The position numbers and the translations under genes are program-made. Shown piece by piece: positions 24,273 to 32,845 of a stretch of DNA of 64,000 bases; within the stretch, counting starts at the first letter, position 1, and the number at the start of each line of letters is the position of its first letter. This DNA comes from Nocardia elegans NBRC 108235 (GTDB taxonomy: Bacteria; Actinomycetota; Actinomycetes; Mycobacteriales; Mycobacteriaceae), in assembly GCF_001612845.1 (NCBI RefSeq), contig NZ_BDBF01000029.1, positions 1-64,000 of the forward strand. Reading direction: 5' to 3'. The notes beneath the pieces were generated by a model. The model ran no database searches, was not told where the DNA came from, and worked only from the letters and a program-made list of their open reading frames with translations.

Positions 24273-26078
24273 ATGTGGAAGTCGAGATGTGCGCCGCGCG
24301 CACTGGTGCTGGGTGCGGCCGCCGCTGTCGTGGTGACGGCGAGCGCGTGTTCGTCCGGACCGCAGGGTCCGGTAGCCGCCGCCGACTCCTTCCTTTCCGC
24401 CTTCGCCCGGCAGGACGCGGCGCACGCCGCCGATCTGACCACGCAGCCCGAGAAGGCCTCGGCGGCATTGGCTTCGGCGTGGCAGAACCTGCAGGCGCAG
24501 CACCTGACCGCGCACACCGGATCCGCGCGCGTCACCGGCGACACCGCCACCGTCGACTACACCTACGAGTGGACCCTGCCGAAGGACCGCGCCTGGAGCT
24601 ACTCCGGCCAGTTGCAGATGGGGCGCAGCGGCGGGCAGTGGAAGGTGCGCTGGAGCGCCTCGGACATCCATCCGAAACTGGGTGACACCCAGAGCCTGCA
24701 CCTGCGCACCACTCCGGCTCCGCGGGCCCGGGTCAACGAACGATCCGGTAGCGACGTCCTGGTTCCGGGTGTGGTGCACCGGATTTCGTTCGCGGTGTCC
24801 GACGCCCCGGATCCGGACTATGTGGCCGGAGCGCTGTCGGCCGCGCTGAAACAGTTCGACGACACCCTGACCACCGACGCGATCCTGGCCGCCGCCCGGA
24901 AACAACACGGTCCCACTCTCGTCCTGGGCCTCAGCGATTGGGAATTCGACCAGGTCAGCGGACAGTTGCTGGGCCTGCCCGGAGTGATCACCGACCGGCA
25001 GTGGGATCTGCTCCCCACCGACCGGCATTTCGCGCCCGACCTGATGACGCAGATCCGCAAGACCGTCATCGACGAGGTCGACGGCAAGGCGGGCTGGAGT
25101 GTGGTCACCGTCAACGCCGACGGCGTCGATACCGATGTGCTGAAAGAGGTTGCGCCGCAACCGGCCCCGTCGTTCTCGCTGAGTATCGACCGCACCGTGC
25201 AGAATGCCGCGCAGCGGGCCGTCGACCCGCGCCGTGAGCAGACCATGATGGTGGTGATCCAGCCCTCCACCGGGGCGATCCTCGCGGTGGCGCAGAACGA
25301 GGCCGCCGACACCGACGGGCCGGTCGCGACGACCGGGCTGTATCCGCCCGGCTCCACCTTCAAGACCGTCACCGCCGCCGCCGCGATGACCGCGGACATC
25401 GCGAATCCGGATACCGTCGTGCCGTGTCCGAGCCGAATAGTGGTGGGGGAGCGCACAATTCCCAACTACGATCTGTTCTCCCTCGGCGATGTGCCGATGT
25501 CGACGGCGTACGAGCGGTCCTGCAATACGGCCTTCGCGAAGTTGGCCAGCGAACTGCCCGGTGCGGCCCTGACCGACGCGGCGGCGCGGATGGGGGTGGG
25601 CCCGGACTACACCGTGGCCGGGTTGCCGACCGTATCGGGTTCGGTGCCGCGCGCCGACGACGAGGTGGTTCGCACCGAGGACGGGATCGGCCAGGGCAGG
25701 GTGGTGGTCAGTCCGTTCGGCATGGCGCTGGTGGCGGCGACGGTCGCACACGGGTCGGCGCCGACGCCGTATCTGATCTCCGGGCACGAGACGGCCGTCC
25801 ACGGCGACCGGCCGAGCCTGTCGCCGCAGGTGGTGGAGGGCCTGCAGGCGATGATGCGCAAGGTGGTCACCGGCGGTACCGCCGAGCGGATCGCCGACCA
25901 GGGCGAGGTGTTCGGCAAGACCGGTGAGGCGGAGGTCGACGGCGGATCGCATTCGTGGTTCATCGGCTATCGCGGCGATCTCGCGTGGGCGACGCTGCTG
26001 GTCCGCGGCGGGAGTTCCGACAATGCGGTCGCGGTGACCAGGGATATGCTGGCGGCTCTGCCGCCGGGGAGTGCCTGA
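24273..26078 (+). CDS. penicillin-binding lipoprotein (class B-like transpeptidase)
   Basis: 601 residues from the ATG at 24273. A lipoprotein signal (RALVLGAAAAVVVTASAC, lipid Cys26) puts it outside the membrane. An NTF2-like N-terminal domain and a dimerization region precede the transpeptidase domain with STFK (catalytic Ser361), SCN (416-418) and KTGEAE (Lys549). It resembles Rv2864c of M. tuberculosis and acts in peptidoglycan cross-linking. The frame opens at 24228 but those 15 codons would precede the signal peptide. A strong terminator hairpin follows 55 bp downstream. Confidence 0.92.
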   Translation: MWKSRCAPRALVLGAAAAVVVTASACSSGPQGPVAAADSFLSAFARQDAAHAADLTTQPEKASAALASAWQNLQAQHLTAHTGSARVTGDTATVDYTYEWTLPKDRAWSYSGQLQMGRSGGQWKVRWSASDIHPKLGDTQSLHLRTTPAPRARVNERSGSDVLVPGVVHRISFAVSDAPDPDYVAGALSAALKQFDDTLTTDAILAAARKQHGPTLVLGLSDWEFDQVSGQLLGLPGVITDRQWDLLPTDRHFAPDLMTQIRKTVIDEVDGKAGWSVVTVNADGVDTDVLKEVAPQPAPSFSLSIDRTVQNAAQRAVDPRREQTMMVVIQPSTGAILAVAQNEAADTDGPVATTGLYPPGSTFKTVTAAAAMTADIANPDTVVPCPSRIVVGERTIPNYDLFSLGDVPMSTAYERSCNTAFAKLASELPGAALTDAAARMGVGPDYTVAGLPTVSGSVPRADDEVVRTEDGIGQGRVVVSPFGMALVAATVAHGSAPTPYLISGHETAVHGDRPSLSPQVVEGLQAMMRKVVTGGTAERIADQGEVFGKTGEAEVDGGSHSWFIGYRGDLAWATLLVRGGSSDNAVAVTRDMLAALPPGSA

Positions 26079-26133
26079 GCCGGGGCGTGTGCGCGCCGTG
26101 CGGACGAAGATTCTTGGGGAGTCCCCGAATACA

Positions 26134-26165
26134 CGTGACCGGACGCGCGGTGGCGTCCGGTCACG
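26134..26165. terminator. strong bidirectional hairpin terminator
   Basis: Perfect 13-bp stem, CGTGACCGGACGC (26134-26146) with GCGTCCGGTCACG (26153-26165), loop GCGGTG. It lies between the convergent penicillin-binding lipoprotein gene and the small secreted peptide gene. Confidence 0.75.
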
Positions 26166-26195
26166 GGGGTGAAAGCGGTGACGTTCGTGAGCCGT

Positions 26196-26351
26196 TTATT
26201 GTCCCTGCACCTCCGTTCCACCGACGGTGGCCGAGGTCGCGTGCTCGGTCGGGGGTGACGACCCGGCCGAACCGTCTCCCAGAATCTCCACGGCCCCAGT
26301 CCCGGCGAGGATCATCCCCGCGGTGATCAGCGTGAGCGTCGAACGCTTCAT
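26196..26351 (-). CDS. 51-residue secreted small protein
   Basis: ATG at 26349-26351, TAA at 26196-26198. GGGAG sits 8 bases before the ATG. The start MKRSTLTLITAGMILAGTGA looks like a signal peptide, followed by an acidic, Gly/Ser/Thr-rich mature part of about 30 residues without Cys. It is too short for routine gene callers. It faces the lipoprotein gene across a strong terminator. No family recognised. Confidence 0.6.
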   Translation of the reverse strand: MKRSTLTLITAGMILAGTGAVEILGDGSAGSSPPTEHATSATVGGTEVQGQ

Positions 26352-26517
26352 GGTCTTCTCCCTTATCGGTGAGTCAGAGCCACTGGCATCGAGCCATCGG
26401 TTCGCCGACTATTAGCCGACCCGGAAAACCGTAAACCGGAGAACCGCGCGCCGACAACCCCCTGCGCCGGAACGCGCAGCGGAAAAGGGCATGAAAGCCT
26501 GGTTATACCGTCAATTT

Positions 26518-27036
26518 CTAATTCTGTTCAGCTCGGCGCAAGCTGGCCGACAAATGATGTTGCATCGGTTGCCCGACGGCCGCCATTCGCAGCTTGTAGT
26601 CGATCGTGTCCCCGGACAGATGAATCGAGCGGCCCAGCGCGGTGACCGATTTCGCCGTACTCGAGGTGCCGATATGAGTGGAATCGAGCTCGAGCCGCAG
26701 TCCGTCCTCGACGACCGCGATGCGCCCCTCGCAGATCTCGGTGATGCCGGTGGGGTGAGCGAGGATCAGCTCCACCCGGTCCGCGCCGGTCGAGCGCAGG
26801 TAGCCGGTTTCGGCGTGGAGCGAGCGGCCGTCGCCGGCGTGGCGGGTGCGCTGCCGATAGGTGAGGAACGGCCGGCCGACGTGGCCGAACCGGATCTCCT
26901 CGTGATAGTCGAACGGCTCGATGGTCGGATACTCCCCGTGGCCGGAGCCCCGCCAGGTGCCCAGCAGCGGAGCCAGATGGGCGATATCCGGATGGGGCGC
27001 GACGGCGGGTTGGGGTTCGAGCACGGCGCACAGCAT
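26518..27036 (-). CDS. nitrobindin / FABP-like heme-binding beta-barrel (DUF1794)
   Basis: 172 residues from the ATG at 27034-27036, with AGGGA a few bases upstream. The family motif GTWRGSGHGEYP is at residues 26-37 (GxWxGxGxGxYP), and the C-terminal HHLSASLRR carries the His that ligates ferric heme in nitrobindins. Members bind heme and react with NO or peroxynitrite. The frame continues far upstream but only in low-complexity antisense of the permease gene, so the later start is used. Confidence 0.88.
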   Translation of the reverse strand: MLCAVLEPQPAVAPHPDIAHLAPLLGTWRGSGHGEYPTIEPFDYHEEIRFGHVGRPFLTYRQRTRHAGDGRSLHAETGYLRSTGADRVELILAHPTGITEICEGRIAVVEDGLRLELDSTHIGTSSTAKSVTALGRSIHLSGDTIDYKLRMAAVGQPMQHHLSASLRRAEQN

Positions 27037-27216
27037 AGTTCCCTGCGGCGCCGAGGGTGGGACGACCACGCGGCAGAGTCCGGTTCGTCCGGGACGAGAC
27101 GGGGTAAGCCACGACATACACCGCGAATCGGGCCCCGCTCGCGCCGAGATCGCGCCGCGGCGGCCCGGCGTCTGGTGTGATGGACGGATGCCGACCGCGT
27201 GCGAACGGAGCGGGCG

Positions 27217-28050
27217 ATGACAGTGCGAATCCAGCCGGTGCCGCGGCGGGGCACGCATGCCGTGCTGCGCGGCTGGTGGCTGCCGTGCTGGGTGCTGACC
27301 CGCCGCCAGATCCGGCCCTCGCTGCGCAACGGCGAGGTACTCACCGCGGTGCTGGCGCCGACGGTGTTCACCCTCGGCTTCTACGTACCGCTGAATCGGG
27401 TGATGAGCTTCGCCGGGCACGGCGCGAGCAGCTACGCCCAGTTCCTGATGCCGATGATCGTCATGCAGGCGGTGTCGTTCTGCGCGACCGCGGCCGCGTT
27501 GCGCGCGGCGGTCGACGCCCGCGACGGCCTCGACGCCCGTCTGGGGACCATGCCGATTCCGCCGATCGCGCCGCTGGTCGCCCGCACCGCCGCCACCGGA
27601 TACCGCATCACGATCGCCTTGGTGGCGGCGCTGCTGGCCGCGCACGTGATCGGCTTCCGGTTCGGCGGAAGTTTCTGGGAAACAGTCGGCTTCGTCCTGT
27701 TCGCGGTGTCGGTCGGGCTGATGCTGGGACTGTTCGGCGATCTGCTGGGGGCGTTGTCGAAATCGCCGGAGGCCACCACCCAGGTGCTGATGTTGCCGCA
27801 GTTGATCCTCGGCATGGTGTCCACCGGGTTCGCGCCGGCCTCCCAATTCCCGCCGTGGATCCAGGGTTTCGCGCGGAATCAGCCGGTGTCGCAATTCGTC
27901 GACGCGATGCGGGCGCTCGCGGGTGACCAGCCGGGTTTCGCGACAGCGGTGGACCGATCGACGATCGGACCGGGTGTGGTGTGGACGGTCGCCGGGCTGC
28001 TGGTCTTCGGCGGCGGTTCGGTGGTGCTGGCCGTGCGGCGGCAGCGATGA
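27217..28050 (+). CDS. ABC-2 type transporter permease
   Basis: 277 residues, about six transmembrane helices, with the ABC-2 membrane domain typical of daunorubicin/DrrB-like exporters (LTRRQIRPSLRNGEVLTAVLAPTVF near the N-terminus; LPQLILGMVSTGFAP and PVSQFVDAMRAL near the C-terminus). GGAG lies 7 bases upstream of the ATG at 27217; a GTG at 27199 is an alternative. Its stop overlaps the next gene as ATGA. No ATP-binding subunit is encoded beside it. Confidence 0.85.
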   Translation: MTVRIQPVPRRGTHAVLRGWWLPCWVLTRRQIRPSLRNGEVLTAVLAPTVFTLGFYVPLNRVMSFAGHGASSYAQFLMPMIVMQAVSFCATAAALRAAVDARDGLDARLGTMPIPPIAPLVARTAATGYRITIALVAALLAAHVIGFRFGGSFWETVGFVLFAVSVGLMLGLFGDLLGALSKSPEATTQVLMLPQLILGMVSTGFAPASQFPPWIQGFARNQPVSQFVDAMRALAGDQPGFATAVDRSTIGPGVVWTVAGLLVFGGGSVVLAVRRQR

Positions 28051-28868
28051 CGCGGGCGGACACCGCGGTGCGCGAGCTGGCGACCGTGCAGGCGGATACC
28101 GAGCGCTGGCGATATCTGCTGCCGCAGACCCTGGTGCAGACCGGCCGGCTGTTGCGGCGCTGGCGCCGCGATCCGCTCACGACGGCACAGATCCTGGTGT
28201 TCCCGGCGCTGCTGCTGGTGATGCTGAATACGGTGCTCGGACGGCAGATCTCCGCGTTCTCCGGCGTCGACGCGCTCTACGGTTCGGTGCCGATGGTGAC
28301 CGTGGTGTCGGTGATGTCGGGATCGTTGGCCGGGGCGGTGACGCTGGGCCGCGAACGCGATGCGGGTCTGCTGGGCCGGTTCTGGGCGCTGCCGGTCCAT
28401 CGCGCCTCGGGACTGCTGTCGCGGCTGCTCGCCGAGGTCGCCCGGATCGTGCTGTGCACGGTGGTGCTGTTCGCGGTGGGTATGGCGCTCGGTTTCCGGT
28501 TCCATCGTCCCGCCGCCGCGCTCGCGGTGCTCGGCGTGCCGCTGCTCTACGGACTCGGATTCGCCACCATGGTGACGGCGGTGGCGGTGTATTCGGCGAA
28601 GACGTTCGTGGTGGAGGCCATTTCGCTCGGCTCGTCGCTGCTGATGTTCTTCAGCACCGGATTCGTTCCGCTGGAGGCCTATCCCGGCTGGGCGCAGCCG
28701 ATCGTGGCACATCAGCCGATGTCCACGGCGATCGACTCGATGCGCGCGCTGTCGCTCGGCGAGCCCGCGCGCGGGCCACTGTGGGCGACGGTGGGATGGT
28801 CGGTCGGTGCGATGGTCGTCTTCGCCGTGCCGGCGGCGGTCGGATTCCGGCGCGCCAGCCGGCAGTGA
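28047..28868 (+). CDS. ABC-2 type transporter permease, second subunit
   Basis: 273 residues from the ATG at 28047, which overlaps the first permease's stop by 4 bp. About six transmembrane helices; TGRLLRRWRRDPLTTAQILVFP and FFSTGFVPLEAYPGWAQPI, followed by HQPMSTAIDSMRAL, mirror the first subunit, so the two probably form a heterodimer in the membrane. The partner ATPase must be elsewhere or is shared. A convergent regulator gene begins 21 bp downstream. Confidence 0.85.
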   Translation: MTRADTAVRELATVQADTERWRYLLPQTLVQTGRLLRRWRRDPLTTAQILVFPALLLVMLNTVLGRQISAFSGVDALYGSVPMVTVVSVMSGSLAGAVTLGRERDAGLLGRFWALPVHRASGLLSRLLAEVARIVLCTVVLFAVGMALGFRFHRPAAALAVLGVPLLYGLGFATMVTAVAVYSAKTFVVEAISLGSSLLMFFSTGFVPLEAYPGWAQPIVAHQPMSTAIDSMRALSLGEPARGPLWATVGWSVGAMVVFAVPAAVGFRRASRQ

Positions 28869-28889
28869 CCGGCGCCGCGCCGGCATCGC

Positions 28890-29753
28890 TCAGCGCAGGC
28901 CCTCGGCGATCTCGTTGATCATCTCCGCGGAGTCGCGCGGACTCAGGGCCATCGCGCGCAGCTGGTCGAACATCACGCCGAAGCGGCGAATCTCGTTGTG
29001 GCCCTCCACGATATCGTCGCCGGCGATCCCCTCGACGTAGACCAGTTCGGGGTCGGCCGGATCGGGGAAGTCGAGGACGACGAAGGAGCCGACCATCGCC
29101 GGGTGCGCACCCGCGCCGAACGGCAGCACCTGCAGGATGACATTGCGCTTGTCGGTGTCCTCGGTGAGCCGCAGCAACTGTTCGCGCATCACCTCGGGCC
29201 CGCCGACCACCCGCCGGATCGCGGCCTCGTCGAGGACCACCCACAACTCCAGGGGATTTCCGTCGCGGGTCAGCACCTTCGAGCGCTCCACCCGGGCCCG
29301 CAGGCGCTGTTCGATCACCGACGTCTCGACCTTGGGCATCGCGGTATCCAGGACCGCCCACGCGTAGCGCTCGGTCTGCAACAGGCCGGGGATGAACGAG
29401 GTCTGGAACAATCGCGCCGACAGCGCCTCGGTCTCGAAATTGATGTAGGCGGCGTAGACCTCCGAGACAGCCGCCTCGAACGGACGCGACATGCCCGGTT
29501 TCTGCGCTTCCATGAGCAACTGCACCGCGTCGGAGCGTTGCGGTTCGCCGATGCCGTACAGGTCGAGCATCGCGGTGAGGGTGCGCCGCTGCGGGCGCGC
29601 CTGCGCGGTCTCGATCCGGTAGAGCGTGGTGACGTTGATGCCGGTGCGGGCGCTGACCACCTCCTTGCTGATCCCCGCCTGCTCACGCATCTCCGACAGC
29701 AGTGCGGCCAACCGCCGCAACTGAACCGTCAGCACCGTGCGTTTACCTGCCAT
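28890..29753 (-). CDS. XRE-family helix-turn-helix regulator with DUF5753
   Basis: 287 residues from the ATG at 29751-29753, with AAGGAG 9 bases upstream. The N-terminal Cro-type HTH is LRRLAALLSEMREQAGISKEVVSARTGINVTTLYRIE (two parts: LAALLSEMREQAGISKEV and SARTGINVTTLYRIETAQ). The rest matches DUF5753 (LFQTSFIPGLLQTERYAWAVL, then LWVVLDEAAIRRVVGGPEVM). Such regulators abound in Nocardia and Streptomyces, often beside small partner genes; none is seen here. It is divergent from the pirin gene. Confidence 0.9.
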   Translation of the reverse strand: MAGKRTVLTVQLRRLAALLSEMREQAGISKEVVSARTGINVTTLYRIETAQARPQRRTLTAMLDLYGIGEPQRSDAVQLLMEAQKPGMSRPFEAAVSEVYAAYINFETEALSARLFQTSFIPGLLQTERYAWAVLDTAMPKVETSVIEQRLRARVERSKVLTRDGNPLELWVVLDEAAIRRVVGGPEVMREQLLRLTEDTDKRNVILQVLPFGAGAHPAMVGSFVVLDFPDPADPELVYVEGIAGDDIVEGHNEIRRFGVMFDQLRAMALSPRDSAEMINEIAEGLR

Positions 29754-29931
29754 CGCGCGCGTACTCCTTGTGAGATTCGGGACGCTCGAGCACGTTCCAC
29801 GGATTCGGGAACGGTCGGGCGAGCATACCGCCCGTTCCGCGGGTTCCGGCGCGGTCGTTCCCACCCGGGAATATCCACGATTGCCCGGGGATTGCAGCAG
29901 GAGAACACGGGTGGAACGGAGGTCGATCGCC

Positions 29932-30690
29932 ATGGTGCCGACGGCAGTGGAGGCGGTGCGGATCGTACGGTCCGACCAGCGATACGGCTGGCGGAACGAA
30001 TGGCTCGATTCCCGGCAGTCGTTTCCCGCGACCGGGAATTTCGATCTCGCCGCCCATGCGCACGGAATGTTGCTGGTGCACAACGAGGATGTCGTCGAGG
30101 CCGGTGCCGGTTTCGACACCCATCAGCATCTGAATACCGAGATCGTGACCTGGGTGCTGGAAGGCACTGTGGTGCACCAGGATTCGGAGGGACACTCGGG
30201 CCTGATCCGTCCGGGCCTGGCCCAGCGCATGAGCGCGGGAACCGGAATCCTGCATTCCGAACGCAACGGCGCGGGGTACGGCGAGCGGGCGAACCTGCAC
30301 GTGGTGCAGATGTGGATACCGCCGGACGAGGCCGGCCGCGCGCCGGGCTATCAGGAATCCGACGTCGAGGCCGACCTGTCACGCAACGAGCTGGTCACCG
30401 TCGCATCCGGAATACCTCGCCATCGCGCGGAGACGGCGATCACCCTCGGCAACCGCTACGCGGCCTTCCATGTCGCACGGCTGGACCCGGGCCGTTCGGT
30501 GCTGGTGCCGGAGGCGCCGTTCGGTCATGTCTTCGTGGCCCGCGGAACCCTCGCCTTCGAGGGCCCGGACGAGCAGACCGCCCTGTCCGCCGGTGACGCG
30601 GTACGCACCACGGGCACCGGCGGGCAACGCATCACGGCCGTGGCGCCGAGTGAGGTGCTGATCTGGGAGATGCACGCGAGTACGAGCTGA
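29932..30690 (+). CDS. pirin family protein
   Basis: 252 residues from the ATG at 29932, GGAGG 9 bases upstream. Bicupin with the pirin N-terminal metal site visible as GFDTHQHLNTEIVTWVLEG, followed by MSAGTGILHSERN. Pirins are Fe-binding cupins; some are quercetin dioxygenases, others act as redox-sensing cofactors. The C-terminal cupin is intact (VFVARGTLAFEG). No partner enzyme is adjacent. Confidence 0.9.
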   Translation: MVPTAVEAVRIVRSDQRYGWRNEWLDSRQSFPATGNFDLAAHAHGMLLVHNEDVVEAGAGFDTHQHLNTEIVTWVLEGTVVHQDSEGHSGLIRPGLAQRMSAGTGILHSERNGAGYGERANLHVVQMWIPPDEAGRAPGYQESDVEADLSRNELVTVASGIPRHRAETAITLGNRYAAFHVARLDPGRSVLVPEAPFGHVFVARGTLAFEGPDEQTALSAGDAVRTTGTGGQRITAVAPSEVLIWEMHASTS

Positions 30691-30705
30691 TCCGGCCGGA
30701 CCGGC

Positions 30706-31326
30706 TCAGCCGCCTGCGGTGATCGAATGCTGCTCGGCGAAGGCCTTCCGGCAGCCCGGCGCGCAGAAGGCGTAGTCGACACCGTCGTGCGTCAGGGTGA
30801 AGCGCGCGGTCGCCCACTCCACGGTCATACCGCACACCGGATCGATCACATGGCCGTCGGGCACGTCCCGGTGATCCTCGGCCGGGTGGTAGTCCTGGGT
30901 GATCAGCCGGGTGATCTCGGTTCCGGAGGTCGCATGTCCCAGCGTGCCGACATTGCCCTCGCGCAGGCCGATGATCTGCACCAGGCAATGCGGGTCCCGG
31001 GACAGCCGGTCCGGATCCGGTTCGGTCGCAGCGACGGCCTCGGTGATCGCCGCGATCAGGTGCGCGCCGAATCCTTCCGTGTTGCTCCAGGACCCGGGCA
31101 CCGTCACGCGGGCCAGATAGCGCTGTGCGGTCGAGGGATCGGGACCGCCGGTCGCCCACACCTCCGGCGTGTGGATCAGCACGTGGGTCAACTCCCGGGC
31201 GCGAGCGAGGACCTGCTCGGGTGCGGATTCGCCGGTGGTCAGGGCGTGCAGGATGCGTTCGGCCAGGGCGGCGCGGCGCTCGCGCGTCGGTGTGGCCCCG
31301 GAGACGAACAGTTCGATGGTCATCAT
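30706..31326 (-). CDS. tautomerase-like / YHS metal-binding fusion protein
   Basis: 206 residues. The N-terminal part (MMTIELFVSGATPTRERRAALAERI) resembles tautomerase-fold proteins, but the Pro1 that acts as base there is absent. The C-terminal 50 residues are a YHS domain: DPVCGMTVEWATARFTLTHDG followed by YAFCAPGCRKAF, with Cys residues typical of transition-metal binding. ATG at 31324-31326 overlaps the redoxin stop, so the two are co-translated. The pairing suggests a metal or oxidant response. Confidence 0.75.
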   Translation of the reverse strand: MMTIELFVSGATPTRERRAALAERILHALTTGESAPEQVLARARELTHVLIHTPEVWATGGPDPSTAQRYLARVTVPGSWSNTEGFGAHLIAAITEAVAATEPDPDRLSRDPHCLVQIIGLREGNVGTLGHATSGTEITRLITQDYHPAEDHRDVPDGHVIDPVCGMTVEWATARFTLTHDGVDYAFCAPGCRKAFAEQHSITAGG

Positions 31327-31877
31327 GAGCGGAATTCCTTTGCGTAGGAGAGCAATTCGTCGACCGACCACTGGTCGTCGGCGTGTGAGCCGTAATGGGC
31401 GGCGGCGATGGAGCCGTCGGAGGCGATGAGGAAGTCGCCGGGCAGGCCGAGGCGACCGCCCTGCGGTGTGCCGCGGGGCGTCGGTTGTTCGCCGCGTGCC
31501 ATCGGGCCGACGGCGCTGCCGACCGCCAGCGCGATACCCGGCCACGCCCGCGGATGCAGCAGTGCGCGAGGTGCGGATTCCACACCGAATTCGCGATACA
31601 GCGCCTTGTCCGGATCGGCGATCAGCTCCAGCGGGATATCGGCGGCGTAGTCGGTCAATTCGTCCGCCGGGGAATGGAATACGGCGACCTCGCGGATGGC
31701 GGCGGCGGCGATCTCGGCGTGCCGGGTGATGAAGGTGCGCAGATGCCGGTGACAGATGGGACATCCGGCGAACCGGCGGAATTGCAGGTGGATCAGGCGG
31801 TCGGGATCCGGGACGGGAATCTCGGTGCCGGTGACCGCGGTCAGGGTCCGGCTCGCGACGGTGGTGGGTGCCGACAT
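31323..31877 (-). CDS. redoxin / AhpC-TSA-like thiol protein
   Basis: 184 residues, thioredoxin fold. A CxxC pair, FAGCPICHRHL (Cys39, Cys42), replaces the single peroxidatic Cys of typical peroxiredoxins, as in the AhpC/TSA-like Prx branch. IPLELIADPDKALYREFGVE and LGLPGDFLIASDGSIAAAHYG are family features. Divergent from the TetR gene with two operator-like repeats between them, and overlapping the YHS gene by 4 bp. Confidence 0.82.
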   Translation of the reverse strand: MSAPTTVASRTLTAVTGTEIPVPDPDRLIHLQFRRFAGCPICHRHLRTFITRHAEIAAAAIREVAVFHSPADELTDYAADIPLELIADPDKALYREFGVESAPRALLHPRAWPGIALAVGSAVGPMARGEQPTPRGTPQGGRLGLPGDFLIASDGSIAAAHYGSHADDQWSVDELLSYAKEFRS

Positions 31878-31893
31878 GAATGCTCCTCGCTAT

Positions 31894-31946
31894 GTAGGTG
31901 TACCTCGTACGCCTACGACCAGTATGCGCGTATCTTGTACGCTGTC
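31894..31946. promoter_or_regulatory. two tandem operator-like repeats between redoxin and TetR genes
   Basis: The first element (31894-31916) is a 23-bp near-palindrome with 9 of 11 symmetric pairs matching: GTAGGTGTAC on the left, GTACGCCTAC on the right, TCG-like centre. A second copy (31924-31946) matches 14 of 23 positions and keeps the core GTACGC; its register is exactly 30 bp later, about three DNA turns. Placement between divergent genes, one encoding TetR, points to autoregulation and control of the redoxin operon. Confidence 0.6.
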
Positions 31947-31951
31947 AATCC

Positions 31952-32566
31952 GTGCCCCGTCCTCGCTCGCTGACCACCGCGGACCTGTCGGCGGCGGCCC
32001 TGGCGGTCATCGACCGCGCGGGTCTGCCCGGGCTGACCATGCGTGCGGTGGCCGCCGAATTGGGCATGGCCACCATGGCGCTGTACCGCTACGTCTCCGA
32101 CCGTGAGGCCCTCGAAGTGCTGATCGTCGATCGGGTGCTCGGTGAGGTCGACGTGTCCACCCCGGTCGACGCGCCGTGGCGGGCACAACTGGCGTTACTG
32201 CTCGAGCGGATGCGGGCGGCGGTCGCGGCGCACCCGGCGACGGCTCCGCTGGTGCCGCGGCATCGGCACGCGAGTCCGGCCGCGCTGCGCTGGATGGACG
32301 CCACCCTCGCCGCCCTCACCGCCGGCGGCTTCACGGGGCGGGAGCGAGTGATAGCTCAGCGGACGCTGGTGGCCTTCCTGCTCGGCTGTCTGGAGAACGA
32401 ACACTATGCGGCGATCGGCGGGGCCGGTACCGCGGCGATCGCGACGCTGCCCTCGGCCGACTATCCCTACCTCATCGAAACCGCTACGCAGGCCCGGGAA
32501 ATCTCGGCCGAGGAGGAATTTCGAGAAGGTATGGAGATCGTTTTGCGTGGTTTGGCGCCGCACTGA
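31952..32566 (+). CDS. TetR-family transcriptional regulator
   Basis: 204 residues from the GTG at 31952; the frame opens at 31898 but those codons would lie inside the operator region. N-terminal HTH: ALAVIDRAGLPGLTMRAVAAELGMATMALYRYVSDREAL (in parts). The C-terminal part (LLERMRAAVAAHPATAPLVPR, then RTLVAFLLGCLENEHYA) is a TetR ligand domain of the TetR_C type. It faces the redoxin/YHS operon, its likely target. Confidence 0.88.
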   Translation: MPRPRSLTTADLSAAALAVIDRAGLPGLTMRAVAAELGMATMALYRYVSDREALEVLIVDRVLGEVDVSTPVDAPWRAQLALLLERMRAAVAAHPATAPLVPRHRHASPAALRWMDATLAALTAGGFTGRERVIAQRTLVAFLLGCLENEHYAAIGGAGTAAIATLPSADYPYLIETATQAREISAEEEFREGMEIVLRGLAPH

Positions 32567-32742
32567 GCGGGCCGCGGGAGCTCGCCGACGCGCCGTCGCG
32601 GGTTCCGGCCACGCACGGCAGTCCCGTGAAATGATTGCCGGCACAGTCGTTCTCGAGACATCACCGCACGTCGCAGGCGTATCCTTGTTCGGGAAGACTG
32701 TGACCACACCGTGATTCCGGCAATGCAGACGCAATCTTGCGT

Positions 32743-32758
32743 TCTTGCATATGCAAGA
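32743..32758. promoter_or_regulatory. perfect 16-bp palindrome TCTTGCATATGCAAGA
   Basis: Exact palindrome about 90-100 bp before the DUF4254-type gene, preceded by a direct partial copy (CTTGCG at 32736-32741). It sits in an AT-richer stretch typical of a promoter. No known regulator is assigned. Confidence 0.45.
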
Positions 32759-32845
32759 GCAGAATCCGATCTACCCTTAGATTCGCCACATTCGATCCGA
32801 ACTACGGACGAGCGAAATCCGGAGATCAGTGATGACGGTGCGACG

